NCBI GenBank assembly: GCA_963277665.1 | Contig: OY728128.1 | Location: 1,861,748,988-1,861,812,987, forward strand | DNA length: 64,000 nt | Direction: 5' to 3' | Source of the DNA: Viscum album | Taxonomy: Eukaryota; Streptophyta; Magnoliopsida; Santalales; Viscaceae | Shown: positions 38,310 through 53,096 of the stretch, piece by piece | Layout of the letters: each line of letters opens with the position of its first letter | Numbering within the stretch: the first letter of the stretch is position 1 | Notes under the pieces: generated by a model | Seen by the model: only the letters and a program-made list of their open reading frames with translations | Told to the model about the DNA's origin: nothing | Database searches by the model: none | Program-made: the position numbers and the translations under genes

Positions 38310-41300
38310 TGAACATATGCCTATGTACCCATTGTTAGTGACCCACAATGTTTCATACTCATACCTTTTACGAGAATCTTAGTGCATGTGTAGATTTTAT
38401 TACACGAGATTATATGAATAGAAAATCATTTATAGGGGGAATCTGTGTTTGATGTAATGGATTGTGCAAGGATTATAGGATAGACCCCATGGATTTATAA
38501 TACTAAATTTCTTAGTAAATTAATTGTCATACATTGATAAATTTCATACGAGGATCCTTTTTATTCATTTTTTATTATGGGAATATAATAGTATGCTATT
38601 ATTTCATGGGTTGGTACTTTATGTTTATGTTTTTACTCTATTAGTTTATTATTTCTTAGTTATTGGAATATATTTTTATTGACTACATTTAAAATATAGA
38701 TAAATATATGGTACATAAAGAATAGTCTCTATATGATGTATCTCTTACCAATTTTCATTATTCAATAACCTCTTGAGTATGGAGAGGTTCACAAGAGGTT
38801 ATGTGGAATCCTTTCTTAGAATATGTGATTCATCTTTGGGTGATATATTTAAACCTTAATTAATATATATTTTTAGTCCATTCACAATATATAAATATTA
38901 TATCATATGACTCATGGGAAGAAACATATTGAGAAACCATGTTAAACTCATTTAAAGGAATTCCTTATATAATTTCACTCAATGCTATAGAGTTTAGGTC
39001 ATACTCAAGTTCATGATAATCAATTCACAACTCTATTTGTCCAAATATAATTTTGAAATGTTGGATAAACTTCATATATACCCTTAATCTATGATATTTT
39101 CATTAGATAATCATTTAATATTTGGAAAATAAAATTTCTCATCATTAAAATAAGAATACTAGACCATAGGTATTCTTTATGTCTTGATGAACACTTCAGT
39201 AAATTAGTTAATGATGATAAATATATATACCAATAAGATTTGATAATTTAATAGTGTATTTATATTATACTGATGTTTATTCATGTAGTGTTTCAATAAT
39301 ATTCTAGAGGGGATGGGTGAATTTAGTTCTTAAAATTTTACTGTATATAAAATAAGACCATTTAAATTTAATTTGAAACATTCCTAATCATTATTAAAAT
39401 TATATAACTTCGAAATTAAATAAAAATAATAATTTTTGAAATGAGACATATTGTGGTTTAGTGATGCATAATATCCCCTAGTGTGATACACCCAAACTCA
39501 TCATTTGGTTATTTATTTTCACCAATTTGGTCCCCTTCCATGGGCCTTGAAATCTATGCGAAAGAAGTAAAAAACTTTATAAACACACATTAACTATGTG
39601 TTTAGATCCCTTAAATGATGAATTATATCATATGATGTATCTATAGTGTTCATCCAAACATATTAAACTAATAGTGTGCATATAGAAAAAATGAAAATAA
39701 TGTTGAAATAAAGAAATTTGTGTAACATTTTTTCAAGGTGAAATTGAAAGATAGTTGAGATTCCTTGAGAGTGTGTTTGAACATAAATTTTTTTAATTGA
39801 ATTATTTTTTTGTATAGTTATTATTAGAGTAAATAAATTATATAAATTTTTTATATGATAAAAATAAAAAACTATTAGATAATAGAGTACACAAGTCTTG
39901 AAATAATATGAGCAAATCACCTCTTGATTGCAAGTAATTCTGCAAAAAAAATGTCAGGACTAAATATTAAAAAACAATAATATTAAAAACATCTATATAA
40001 TGTTCTCTATAATCTTAAAATATAAAATTTAAATACCTATATAGAGAGAGAGAAATATAATATAACATTAAAACATCATCTTCAATAAAAGTATAAGCAT
40101 TCAACAACCCAATGAAGCATTATTAATATTTATCTTATTTTAATATAATGGAATCATAAATGAAAAATAATCAAAAATTAACAACACTATTATTCTCATT
40201 GTAATCAAACATTCTAAACTTACCTATAAGGATAAACTAGTAATAATTATAAGGGTGTTATCCACTATAAGAATTAACTTCATGGAAGTATGATGATGGT
40301 TATAAGGATAAGAACAACAAAATAATAAGACCCAATATAATTATCATTATTCTATAATAAAAGTATTAATTTTAGGGATGATATTTATCACAATGATAAT
40401 ATCCTGTATGGATCCCTTTGTATGTAAGAAGCACCATTATCATGTTAAGATGAAATCTTATAGGGGTCAATATTCTTATAAGTGTTAAATTATCTAATAA
40501 GGATGAACTATTTTCATCGATTTAGTTAATACTCTTTGTAATGAGCTTTTCATAATTATCATTTAAATTGAATAAATTCATTAAAACCAAATTTATCTAG
40601 TTTGAAATAAAAATTCTCATAAAGTAAAAAAATACTAACAAATTAGATGATATCCTTAAAAATAATTTTTAAAATATCATTAGTGGAAAAATTGGAAATT
40701 TTTTAGAAACAAAACATATGAAATATTAGGTTATATTTGAACAATATATGTGTTTCTGAAAATTATAGTGGTCTAGATGAAGAAGAAAACTCAAACATGT
40801 TAGCCTAGGATAATTAACCACATTGTTTTGAAGTCCATGTAGGATATTCTACTTAATTTTTATGGAACATTATTTTTAAATGACTACAATATATATATAA
40901 TCTGTATATTATACTTTGCCAAGATAGTTTAATATGAAAATGGAATGATAATAAAATTATATTGTGTGAAATATTTGGGTGGTGAGAGGTGGTTTTTATT
41001 AGTGGATTGGGGTTTATTGGAATAAAATATTATTAATTTAAATAGAGTTAATTTTTTTATTCAATACTAAGGATGTATATATTTAATATTAAATAGGATA
41101 ATTAAACATTCATATAAATTCAATGAACCAAAAAATATTTTTTATACACTATTATAGAAAATGGTACTTATAAATATTTATATAATACATTTCCATCCAA
41201 TTACACATTTTTCTAAAAATGAAAAATACAAAAAATCAATATTATTATGTTTTGACATCCTAATTATAAAAATGAATTCAATTTATCCATGTTAAATTTC

Positions 41301-43755
41301 TATATTATGTAATTTTAATATGAAATTATAGAATAAAAAATTGTTTTATTGAATAATGTAATGTATGGTTTAATAAAAAATATACTTTTACAAACATTAT
41401 TTCACATAGATTGAGAAATTATTTCTTGTTTTTTTATACGTATGTTTATATTTTAATTAATGATAAAAAAGTTTTAGAAGGATAATTCATCATTTACCCT
41501 AATTTTCATTTTTACTATATTGATGGTCAGGTAACTATTCCATTTTTTAGGTTACTATTCCAACAATCCTATTTCCAACACTCATACAATCATGCATATC
41601 CTATGAATACATCTTATTTCATTCATTATATATTTACTCAAATTCCCCTCATTGTTATCAACATTTTATTTATATAATGTCGACCCTATTTCTAATATAA
41701 TTTTTCCATTTTATAATGTTGATCATGTATATGATAGATTTAGGGGACCCATATATTCTATAATTTAAATATTCATTTGAATTATTTATTATTATTATTA
41801 TTATTATCCAATTCTACAATATTCAATTTAATGAATATTTATATAAATTTTATGTTACATTCTTAATTACCAATTAAAATCATTATAGTCGATTTAGTTC
41901 TGTAGTTGTATTATATTATAATGATAAAATATAAATGAAAGTGCTTTATTTTATTGAAATTTTATTCAATTATTAAGGAATTAATATCTTTTAAACACAA
42001 ATTTATATATTTATGGAATCTAATTATGTGATAATTATCTATAAATTTAGTTTCATATCATAATAAAGAAAAAAAAATAAATGAATTAAAATCTATATAT
42101 TGTATTTCGGGTAAAAAATAAGGATGATATACCTTTAAATTCTTGGTTACTGCACATATACGGAGATCCTGACCCCTACCAATGATGATAATAACATTAT
42201 AAACATCTTTTAACTCAATATATACCATAAATAAATTAACCAATGTTTAGTTAAAAATAAGGGAATCACACCCCCTTGTTAGATGGTTAAAAGAATCATC
42301 TTTACCATAGAAAATAAATTGCATCTCATACCATTCCAAAAACCATTACATGTCACAATAAACACTAAAGTGTGATCACCTATCCTTGGGAAAAGGGGAT
42401 CCCATAACAATACACTAATAATTCCTAAAAAAATATTAGATACTCTCACAATTATAAAGCATTCATAAGATGTTCGATAAAATATATATCTATCATTTAA
42501 CATGAGGGATCTATAATAATACCCAATCCAATAATAAATAAATAGAGTACATAAGGACACCAATTTTTATATAACACATTTAGTATACAAGTTCATTAAA
42601 AAAAATCCAATTATGAATTCCTTCTCTTTTGAATTCATTTTTATCACACAAATGTTTTTTTAAACTAGAAATAAACACATAATATTGATTCATTAAATAC
42701 CCAAGACACATAGATAACATATTTAGGAAAACCAACATAGAAATTAATCAAATTCTCTAGGAAATCATACTTCAAATTAATTAATTTTAAATTATTTAAA
42801 TTTTAAAATTTAATTTTATAACATTTATAATATATAATTTTATTTTAAGGGTGAAAATATATTGTTTCATCCTAAATTATATTAATTATAATCTAAAAAA
42901 ACCAATAAGAAATATATAACATTGGTTTTAAACACTTTTTGAACTAATTAAATACAAAATGAAACATATATCCTAGATATGAAATCCTTTTGAAACTATA
43001 ATGATATCTCTAGATAATCTCACATTATGTAGTGACATAATATTACACTATCATGTAAACCATAATATGACTGATCAAAATTGAATATAAAATAATGAGA
43101 ATGGAATATTTTAAATAAAAATACTATCAAAATTCTCAATTGTAAATGTTTTATTTTTATATTTAATTATATCCATTGTGACTCCCTCATATCAGTACAC
43201 TTTTACACCAATGATCGCCTATAATATCAAAAGCACTATTAATTTACAATCCCATGTATTTTAATGATGACCAATAATCTAAAATGTTTAATATTAAACT
43301 CACTATCTAGAACCAATAATCCAAATCCCAGATAAATGTGGTTTAAATTAACCATAAGGGTCCTCACTCTTCTTATTATAAATTTATTTAATTTATACAA
43401 TTACAAATATCATTAATTTCATGAAAATTAAAAATTGTACTCCCAATGTTATCTAAATTTTCCAAAATTGTGATAAAATACTTTTGATCATCCACCTATA
43501 AACAACTATTGTCAATATAAATGAAATAATCATTGTAGAGAAGATTTTTCACCATTAATTGGAGAAATAAAATGTCAAATTGCTTTGTTGAAAACAAAAA
43601 TGAGAGGAGTTTGTATTTGAATAAAGAAAGTACGAGAGGAGTGATCCAACATATAATAGTGAATCTAAACCACCTTGTACACCATGTATCAATTATTGAA
43701 GAATATAGGATGGGGAGGTGGATGGGTTACATACATTTACCCTATTCATTACTCA
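38310..43755. other. AT-rich DNA without recognisable genes
   Basis: Mostly featureless. It includes an ATT microsatellite at about 41,782-41,808. Two unrecognised open frames lie at 42,279-42,563 (minus, 94 codons) and 43,572-43,769 (plus, 65 codons). The latter ends inside the start of the family B LTR. None carries a known motif. Confidence 0.5.
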
Positions 43756-45135
43756 GTTTCACACCATGAGATTCTGTGATTTTGTTTGACGAAATTAATT
43801 TTCATTGATGCCATACATTTCACTTAGTCCAACATTACATTCACATGGTACTAACATAGATTGTGCTACACACAGAACCGATTTGTAATTTGTTATATGT
43901 GAAAAAATGTTAATCATTCACTAAACACAAAATAGTGTTGATCATTCTCTACATGGAACACCGAGGTTAGAATACATTACAAGAAAGATTGACTTTCCTC
44001 AATGGCTTTCCTAAAATGGGATATTGAGTTTTTCTAAACAATAATATATTATTAAAATTAAGATTATTTAATATAATAAGATATATCATATCCATTATAT
44101 TTTTGGATATGAATTAGACTAAAAAATATATACATTGTTGAATAAATTTGTTATGAATTAACTACAAATTAATATGAGAACCAATTGTAAATGGTGGGAA
44201 TGTTTTTATAAAAACTACTTTTATGATCACAAGTAAAATATATCCAAATAAATTAAATTTATTTTTATAGGTGAATTATATTAATGAAATATATATTTCA
44301 CATATGAAATAAAATATATTTTATATTCATATATTAGATTTTATAAGCCTAATATACTAATAAACCCAATATTTCACACAAAAAACCATTATTTTTATAA
44401 AGGGAGTTTTACAACCTTTTAATAGATAAAAATTTTAAATCAATTAAATATAAACTTTCTAAATTTTATATGTTAAAATAAACATCATATTATTTGATAA
44501 TCATAAAAATTATTTTCTTTGTATTTTATGTTTTTTTGATGTTTTATTTTTTTGATGAATAACGAAAAATAATAAATTTAAATTCCAAACTGTATATTAA
44601 TAAAATTTATTTATAATGATAAATTATATTTCATTTTGGTTTAATATTTTAAATAGATCATAATTTTATCAATTAATCAAATGTTTGTCATTGGAATCAA
44701 TTTCACTTTAAAATTTGGTAGAAAAACATAACCATCGTTTGTATTATTTTACCTTAAAACCCTGCATTGTCATCACGTGTGCAGCTTAATTTTAAATTAT
44801 GTCATTCGAAGTAAATGTTATTAATTTTAAAAATGATTCAATATTTTTAATCATAAAATTTATAATAAGCCAAATAATCGTTTTTACCTAAAATACTAGT
44901 GAATGCAGTTGAAATTAATTAAAGTGATTAAGGTAAAATTATGATTAACAGGGGATTAAACAATAATTTAAAGGGACCAAATGACATAGAAACTTATCCA
45001 ACTCACATTTCATGACCATATTTATATAAAAAAATTAAATATTGAGTCGTTTCTTTGGAATTACTTGCTTTTAGAAACAAATGTGGGAACAACTAACTTA
45101 TTTTAAAAAATGCCAAGTGTGTTATTTCCAATCCA

Positions 45136-45144
45136 TATAAAAGG
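45136..45144 (+). promoter_or_regulatory. TATA box of family B 5' LTR
   Basis: TATAAAAGG lies about 1.38 kb into the LTR and is conserved at exactly the corresponding base of the 3' copy (53,088-53,096). The surrounding sequence is less conserved, which supports a functional core promoter in the parent element. Confidence 0.7.
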
Positions 45145-47901
45145 TGTACAACTATCCATCTTATTAACACATATCATACCACATAGTATTGTCTTATATC
45201 TACCCCGTAAACATAAAAACAGACCACAATTTGTCTTTTAATCCCATATTTTGGTACAATTAAATCAATTTAATCCCCTCAGGTAAAACCAAAAGGAGTT
45301 ACCCAAAGAAGAGGTAACATCCTTCTTCAAACTCCTTTATCTGGTTTTCATTCTCCACCTCCTACAACTACCTTATCCCATTATTAGAAAAAACCATTAT
45401 ACTCAATATAATTAAATTTTACTATACTAATGGTTAAAACAAAACATAAACACCCTTACATCTATTGGTTAATGAACACAATAATTATGTGTACGATGAA
45501 CTATAGCCTCACAAAATGTAGATTGTTCATTTTTCCATTACCATGTTTCATGGTTGCAAGTTATGACATAAATTTTAATTATATATGATATGTACGATGA
45601 TTAATTTTCCTTTATTCTTCTCTAAATATTTTATCACACAAACCATTATACTTTCCATTTTTCTAAGTACGATAATTTCTTTTAGGGAGCTATGAAGAAC
45701 GACATCCTCAATGGGATATTATTCCTCATAAAATTAAATATAATTTATTAAATATGTTTTGTGTGAAAGTATATGAGATATATTAAATTTTATTAATAAT
45801 GTAATTATATGATATACCTGTGTCTATATTTTTCATTTTCTTTCTTTTTTTCATCACGAAAATAAAATGGAAACCTAATTCTTGCATACATACGACCTTC
45901 CGTTTCCCAGAATAGTGTATTCCATTTCATAAATATATATTATATAAATTATTATAATTAAAATATACTGAAGATAAATGATATTTTTATAATTTCATAC
46001 CTTTTCCAAATAATTATATATCTATAAGGACAAAATCTATAATAAATTAAGACAGAAATGAGAAATAAAGAGACTTTTACCTCAAGCACAAACTTTCCAT
46101 CAAATTGTTAACAATATGGTTATATAAAATGATAATCCACTCATATATGGTATTAGATATGATAATATGGTTCTATTAACGATTTATAACAAATATATAT
46201 TTATTATAAAGTATTTTTGTATGGGTACGATGAGAGTGAAGTCACAAGGAAAGGGAGTTTCATACCACTTTTTATATATGTGAGTTACATGAAATTTTCA
46301 CCAATATTTTATTTTATGTGGTGTATATACATACCAATAATATATTATATGATTATTATCATAAAACTTATGGTTATACACATATCCATTTTTTGATTAT
46401 TCTTTCATTTAGTTTATGTTTCAAAAGATAGCATATTTTTATGATTGCATTGTCTCAATTTTCCTTCTAAGGAAATCTTGTTTCGTTATACACCTAAATT
46501 ATTTTTTGAGGTGTATATACTTACATTAGAAATTTTTTATAATGAATATCCTAATATTAATGATAAATAATGAAATATGTAATTACATTTATTTACATGG
46601 AGATTATGGCCCCATGTTACCATGTTGTAAGAGTTTCATTAAACAATCTCATCATTTAGTAGGATTGCTTACGATTATATTTATATTAAAGGAATCATAA
46701 GATAAATATCTCAAGATAACTCATGAGATTCCGTATCATCTATCTATTGTAGATATATGAATTTATTAGGATAATTTTATAATATTTGGTAATTATGATA
46801 ATGATTAATTTTTTAAGGAAAATCTGATTATATTTCATAATTCTATTGGAAATATATTTTATATATGAAACCATATTTTGGGAAAAAAATTAAAAATTGT
46901 TTTCAATTGACCGCTGATGATGTTTTTAAAGGAAATAACATTTTTAAATTGTTTTATTGTTTTTGGGGATTTATTTATAATTTTATTGATGTTATTTGCA
47001 AAGAAAGTGGTTTTCAAAACATTTTAAAGCCTTATTTATATGTTTCAAAATAAATGGTTTTTAAAAAGTTTTCAATATTTCCTTATATGTTTTCTATATT
47101 TTTTAATGAAATGTTTGTAATTTTTTTTCATGTTTTCCTTATAAAATTTAAAATTTATTTCAATCAAATTTGTTTCAATACATTCTAAATAATTATTTAT
47201 AATTTTTAGTTGTTTTTTAAAATAAAAATGTTATTGAAAGGTTTGAATATTATTTAATTTGTTTTCAAGGAAAATGGTCTTAAAAATGATTTCAATCTTA
47301 TTTAAAAATATTTTCATGGAAAAAATGTTTTCAAAATAAAATAAAGCCTTATTAAATATTTTCAATTTATATTCAAACAAATTGGTCTTAATAATGTTTT
47401 TTTTGTTTTAAAAATCCCTTTTCAATAAAGAAAGGTTATTTTACTCAAGAAATGAATCATAAATATATTTCAAAATTATTCTAAATATAGGATGCCATTC
47501 ATTTTATGTTATTATTCCTTTCTAGACAACGATCCAAAGGATCCAAAAAAATCCTTCATATGAATGGTTTAAGTCAAGATGGCATGTTTTTTATTAAATA
47601 TATTTATCTTTCATGGGTTATATTCTTTTGAATCCCACTTGTTTTCATGTATTTTGATTTTTATTAAATGATTATAAAACATGTATCATTTTCAATAGGA
47701 TATGATATAATTATATTGTGATGAAACCCATATCATTTTTTGGATTATGATATGAGTTTTTATGATTTCATAGAACACGGTGGAATGATTACACTATGAG
47801 AAGTATTGGACCTGTATCTCCATCCAATGCCTTTTCTAAATATTTATTTCTCACATGATAGAATAATATGATCAATGGAGTGATCCTTGATTACGAATAT
47901 G

Positions 47902-48087
47902 GCCATGGGAGTGAGGGATTACTTCTAATATGAAATGATGAGTGAACTCATACTACTAAGACGACCATGGGAGTGAAACATGAAAACCATAATAGTATGA
48001 AGAGTGAACTTGTACTATTAATTTAGCCATGGGAGTAAAAAATGACTACCAAGATGGTATGTGGAGTTAACTCATTACAACATGATG
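47902..48087. repeat. 62-bp tandem repeat, three copies, in the family B LTR region
   Basis: Units start at 47,902, 47,964 and 48,026 with an exact 62-bp period. Each opens (G/A)CCATGGGAGT(G/A)A and continues with an AT-rich body containing G(A/T)GTGAACT or GAGTTAACTC. The CCATGG core recalls the 35-bp units of family C (CCCATGGAAGA), and both arrays lie about 1.1-1.2 kb from the inferred inner LTR end. Confidence 0.85.
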
Positions 48088-49250
48088 GACTTTGTAGCGA
48101 TTCCTTGAATACTATGGAAATAATTGTATATGCTTATGTGTCTTCTACAATTTTATGAACTATGCCTTTGTTATGATTTCTTGAATTATGTTTATTATTT
48201 CTTTATAATTTTTATCTTATGAGCTTCCAATTTTTATTTCATGATTCATGTTTAATATATTATAATATTTATGGAATGGTTTTATAATGTTATGATCACA
48301 TTACCACACCAATATATTCATTCTTATGCTAACATGCCTCCATTGTTTAATCTTATTGATCATATGAACTCATCCATATTTATGTTTAATTTCCCCCAGG
48401 TTATAAATATATGTATTATTTTTGTTGTGACTAAGAATTTTTCAAGTCATAAACAACCAAGTGAGGGAAAATTGAGCACACTTATGTACTGTGGTTAATG
48501 TTTCCATGTTTTCAAAGGCACTAGAAACATGGTATTTAGGAATCTATCTATATAATTTTCTATGTATTATGAAAAAGTGATGTATTTTAAATGTACATGA
48601 AGAATGGATCCTCATAGTTTTTATCAAGGAAAATTAATTCGTCTAATCCTTGGTAACACTCATGTGTAAGGGATAGACAAAGCATAGTTCTCCACCTAAG
48701 AGCTCCATAAGAAATGTGATGCCATTAGGGATGGTGGTGTGTCCCACAAGGAGGTGTATCCACCCATGAAGTCCTTTTATAGATATCAATTATAGTCCAG
48801 TAGAAATAATTCCACACCATTATAGTTGGTATTATATCTAATATTTATCCAACTATTGGATACCTGAATGAGAAAACCTTAGTGAGATCCCTTAGATTAT
48901 TTCAATGTATCTACCTGGGGATTTCTCAAATGATAAGAAAAATAATGAGGAAAAGTTTTGGAAAATTTCCTATAATTATTATAAAGGATAGGATGTGTGG
49001 TTTCATAAAAATAAATACATGTGTGGATACAATGAGTCATTATGGATCTGGCATTGATGTACCTAGCGGTAACAATGCTGACATGTTGTGTCGGGCCTAA
49101 CTCAGGGTAACCTAATACACGAAAACATACTATACTTCACACCATGTTTGGAACTCCGAAGGGATATTCTTTGGGAATTCACTATCTCTTTATGAACAAT
49201 CATGAAGGATTTATATAGAAGACACTATTTAATAACTTTGGATAAAACAA

Positions 49251-49258
49251 TGGTATCA
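49251..49258 (+). other. Weak primer-binding-site candidate of family B
   Basis: TGGTATCA matches the first eight bases of the tRNA-Met-type site but the next bases (CCAATT) do not. It follows ...AAAACA, a suitable LTR end, and leaves an interior of about 2.45 kb, close to that of family A (2.49 kb). Confidence 0.35.
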
Positions 49259-49334
49259 CCAATTAAAAAGATTGGTTCTGAATTTTTACATTCTATAAGT
49301 AATGTTTTATGATTATTTTGAATTCATATATAAT

Positions 49335-50019
49335 ATGAAAAGGACCACTTGGTAGATGTGGGTGTGTCCCAAGAGGAGATGGAGGATGTTCTGTATGACC
49401 CTGCGGAGCCCAAGGAAGTGTTCATTGCTATGGTATATCTATGGTCATCCTCACGGAAGGGCAAGTTTTAACTACACACTCTGATGGTTTTATCAAGACC
49501 AACCAGAGGGGGTGACATAGGAAGGAGTACTTTAACCTACCCAGTCCTCCCGTCACAAGGTCTGAAAGTAAGAGCATGTAGCTGCCAAAGTATTCTATAA
49601 CTATGACTAGTTAGGATGCAGTGGTCACCTTATATAGAGACCCGGTGTATGCTGGCAGCGAGGCTGGAGTCCCTGCTATTCCCTCAGCAAAGACGATGGA
49701 TCCTGGACAGTAATATGAGACAAGATCCATCCGAGACACTCAGAAACAAATATCATCGATGGTGGAACACATGGATCTACTTTTCCACTTAGATAATGTA
49801 ATGCGAGAAGAAGATATGGATATGGGAACTTTGAAGAAGACATGAAGAACGATTCGTGTGATCACTTCTAATGAACAAGGTGCGTGGATTGATAGGAAGG
49901 CTTGTATTCTTCTTAGAGGCTTTAATATGGGATAGATTGACATGGAGGAATTCATGAAATCTTGGGAAAACATGGCTCTTCAATATGAAGAAATTTTAAA
50001 GGACTGCCCCGACTCATAG
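49335..50019 (+). pseudogene. Non-pol ORF of family B element
   Basis: This GC-richer block encodes one protein in two phases. The first frame (from about 49,337) gives DVGVSQEEMEDVLYDPAEPK and MVYLWSSSRKGKF. After a frameshift near 49,555 the second gives LPKYSITMTS, VVTLYRDPVYAGSEAGVPA, MVEHMDLLFHLDNVMREED, then IDRKACILLRGFN and EEFMKSWENMALQYEEILKD before TAG at 50,017-50,019. Internal stops replace likely Trp, Gln or Arg codons. The protein is charged and helix-prone near its end and has no zinc knuckle, protease or polymerase motif. Its C-terminal half is homologous to the element D ORF at 29,890-30,154. It is probably a Gag-like or accessory protein of a non-autonomous element, but the function is unknown. 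Confidence 0.55.
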
Positions 50020-51687
50020 GTAATTTCTATTCCCTGGATTTTGTTTAGGGAAATAGATTCCAATCAGCTCAAATTGTTCTTCAACAAATATGTTGTTTCC
50101 ATTGGTGTTTAAAGTTGTTAGGGTTCTCACTCATCCCTTAAAAGTGTTTTTTTTTAAAAAATCAATGTTGGAGGGAACTATAAGTTACAAGGTTGACATT
50201 GAATGTTTCAAATTTTGAATGTATGGGCATTACAAAAATGAATTTCCCATGTGGAAAGATGTTAAAGGTAATCAAGAATGTGGTACAAGTATTTGTTATG
50301 CCTGTGAAGATAAAGTGACATAAAATGACATGTGAAAGGAATGTGATGTTCTTGGTGTTTTTCGTACATTTAACATAAGATTAATAAATAGATCAATGTT
50401 TATAAACTTTAAAACTTTATTCATATTTAATATTCTAAGAAATATATATTAAGGAATACGATGATGAATCCTTAGTAATGGAATAAGAATAATATCGGAG
50501 GATTTAAGTATTTATGTTTTGGAATTAAAATATATTTTTATATGAATCCTGAAATTTATAAGTATTTTCAGTATAATCTTCTGTTAAGGACATGTTTAAC
50601 AGTGATAACGATATAGGAAAATGATATTTTTATTAGTGGAAGTAAACTAATAATTAAGGCATGAATTTGAGATAATGATACAAGAATTAATATTTGTTGG
50701 ATGTGAATAAGTAAATATTATGGTATATATAACCCTTAAAATGATTAGTGAAAAATTTTTCTTTAACATCAAGGATGACGTTTACACCTTTTTGGATTTA
50801 AATATTGTATCCAACATTCATTGGAATGAGGAAGCATGAATGTCTTCCCAAACGTTTTTTTGGTAATTCATATTATTACAAGGTTTCAGGGGAATATAAT
50901 GTCAGAGTATTCACATATTTAGAATGTGAAAACCTAGTGGTACTTTGAGATATATATGGGATCAATGTTAAGCTAATTTAAATAAATTTTTTAAATATTG
51001 TGGTTTTTCATCATTTTGGAGGGTTATAAGGTTAACAATTTCTATGATGATTGGTTTAAAATTAAAATGATGTCTCAAAGGTAATAGTATTATCTCACCG
51101 TATGAGTATTTATTAGTATGTCATATCATATTAAAATAAAATTATTTTATGATAAATAATGATAAATGGGATGGCATATCATGGATATCATGATATGTTA
51201 ATACGTTATGAATGAAAAATTCACATTCCATTTAGAGAAAGAGGTGATGTGGATCAAGGAACAACAGGGGGCGATTTTCTCCTAAAATCATGAAAGTATA
51301 TATTTTCAAGAGAAATAATAAACATTAGGAAAATGGGTCTTGAAACAAAAAATATTATCATGGTACCATCATTTCAAATGAATCAAACTCTTCCATATGA
51401 AACAATAGATTTATGGAGTTGTGGTTGTTAAGATACCCCTGACCTTGCTTATTATTGCACACAATCAAAAAATGATGGTAATATTACTCTTAAATATAAA
51501 GTTTTAAACCTCCCTCTTATTTATCATATTTGGTGATTTAATTATTAGTTACATTATGTAACCATTATGTTTCCATCATTGATTTTTAAAAGAGGTTTTA
51601 TTATTTATTGATGTGAGTTTCTTTTAAAGGAACCTTCAATATTTAAAATTTTAAAAACCCCGTTGAATTTTGAGGTAGATATTAATT
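50020..51687 (+). mobile_element. Family B interior between the ORF and the polypurine tract
   Basis: AT-rich sequence without a readable protein. It lacks RT and integrase, so the element appears non-autonomous. A GC-richer patch at 51,235-51,300 does not read as protein. Confidence 0.5.
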
Positions 51688-51702
51688 TTAAGGGGGGTAT
51701 AA
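51688..51702 (+). other. Polypurine tract of family B
   Basis: TTTAAGGGGGGTATAA immediately precedes TGTAACCCCC, the start of the 3' LTR. This is the expected plus-strand priming site, and similarity to the 5' LTR begins exactly after it. Confidence 0.75.
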
Positions 51703-53087
51703 TGTAACCCCCATGAGATTTTGTGAAATATTTTTTTTCTAAAAATTAAATTTTCATTAATTTATTGCATTGCATTATATAAAAAACTCCTTTCACAAAA
51801 AAACAACATGGTTTTCGCTACACATAAACCTGAAATTTTATAAATTAAATGAAACAAAAAATTAATTAAGCAATGAACTGAACATTATTTTTATCATTGT
51901 CTACCTAGAACACTGAGGTTAGTGTACATTACTCGCAATATTGACTGTCTCAATATCTTCCATAACACAAAATATCGTGTTTTAGAAAACAATTATATAT
52001 TAATAAAATTATTATTATTAAATATAATAATATATAACATACTCATAATGTCGGTGTTTTGGAATATGATTAATTGATGTATAAATGGATGAATGAAATA
52101 GTTATGAATTAACTATAAATAAATATAAGAACCAATTATATATAGAGGTAATGTTTTTATTAAAACAAAATTTATGATCACAAAGTAATATTATCATAAT
52201 AAATTATATTAATTACTATTGGTGGATAATATTAATGAAATATATATTATATAAATATTCATTCATATTTTTTTATGTTCACACAATATATTTTATTATT
52301 ATAAGATACAAACAAACCCTATATTTCACATAATTCTTTTTTAAAATAAGTAGTTTTATCAGTTTTTTTTGTGAACCTCGATTAAATATATTTTTTTGAT
52401 ACTTTTATAAGTTAATTGTGTATAAATAAAAATAAATTTTTAAATAAGAATTTAAAATTTAGGTATGGGTTATTTTTGAGTATTTTTATGTAATGTTTCA
52501 TTTTTTAATGAATTTTGAAAGATACCTAATTTAAATTCAAAACTGAATTTTCATCAAATTTATTTATAATGATGAATTATATTTTAAATTGGAATAACAT
52601 ATTAACTAGATCATATTTTTATTATTTAATCCAATATGTGTAATTGAAATTAATTTCAATTTGAAATAGGGTTTAAAAACATATCATAGTTTTGGATATT
52701 TTTACATTAAAAACATGCAATGTCATTCTGTCTGTGGGATTAATTTTAAATTATTTTCTTCAACTTATATGTTTTTAATCAGAAAAAAATTCGATTTTAT
52801 AATTTTAATCTATTCAATTTAAATTTAAAATAGGTTCAAAATAGTTCTTGTCCAAAATAATTCGCAAAGGCAGTTAAAATTAGTTATAATGATTTTGGTA
52901 AAAATAAGCTTAACAACGAAATAATAATTAAACATAAGGGCCCAAATGAACTATAAAATTTTCCAAAACGATTTTTATGTCCATACATAGGCCATAATAC
53001 TTTTACTATTTTATATTAATTTATTATGTAAAAACAAGGGGACACCATACTTGTTTTCAAAGATCCATGTGTGTCCTTTGCTATCTC

Positions 53088-53096
53088 TATAAAAGG
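53088..53096 (+). promoter_or_regulatory. TATA box of family B 3' LTR
   Basis: TATAAAAGG is identical to and aligned with the 5' LTR copy at 45,136. Confidence 0.65.

Larger units (their letters stand above)
43756..49249 (+). mobile_element. 5' LTR of family B retrotransposon
   Basis: It aligns with 51,703-54,398 at a constant offset of about 7952. Matches include the start (TTTCACACCATGAG against TGTAACCCCCATGAG), the AACAC(C/T)GAGGTTAG block, the TATA box, CCAAAAGGAGTTACCC, and the ACGATGAACTA/ACGGCAAACTA block. Similarity can be followed to about 46,446, where the other copy is interrupted by a later insertion. The right edge at 49,249 (...AAAACA) is inferred from a PBS-like TGGTATCA that follows, giving an LTR of about 5.5 kb, unusually long. 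If that PBS is spurious the LTR could be as short as 2.7 kb. Confidence 0.55.
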
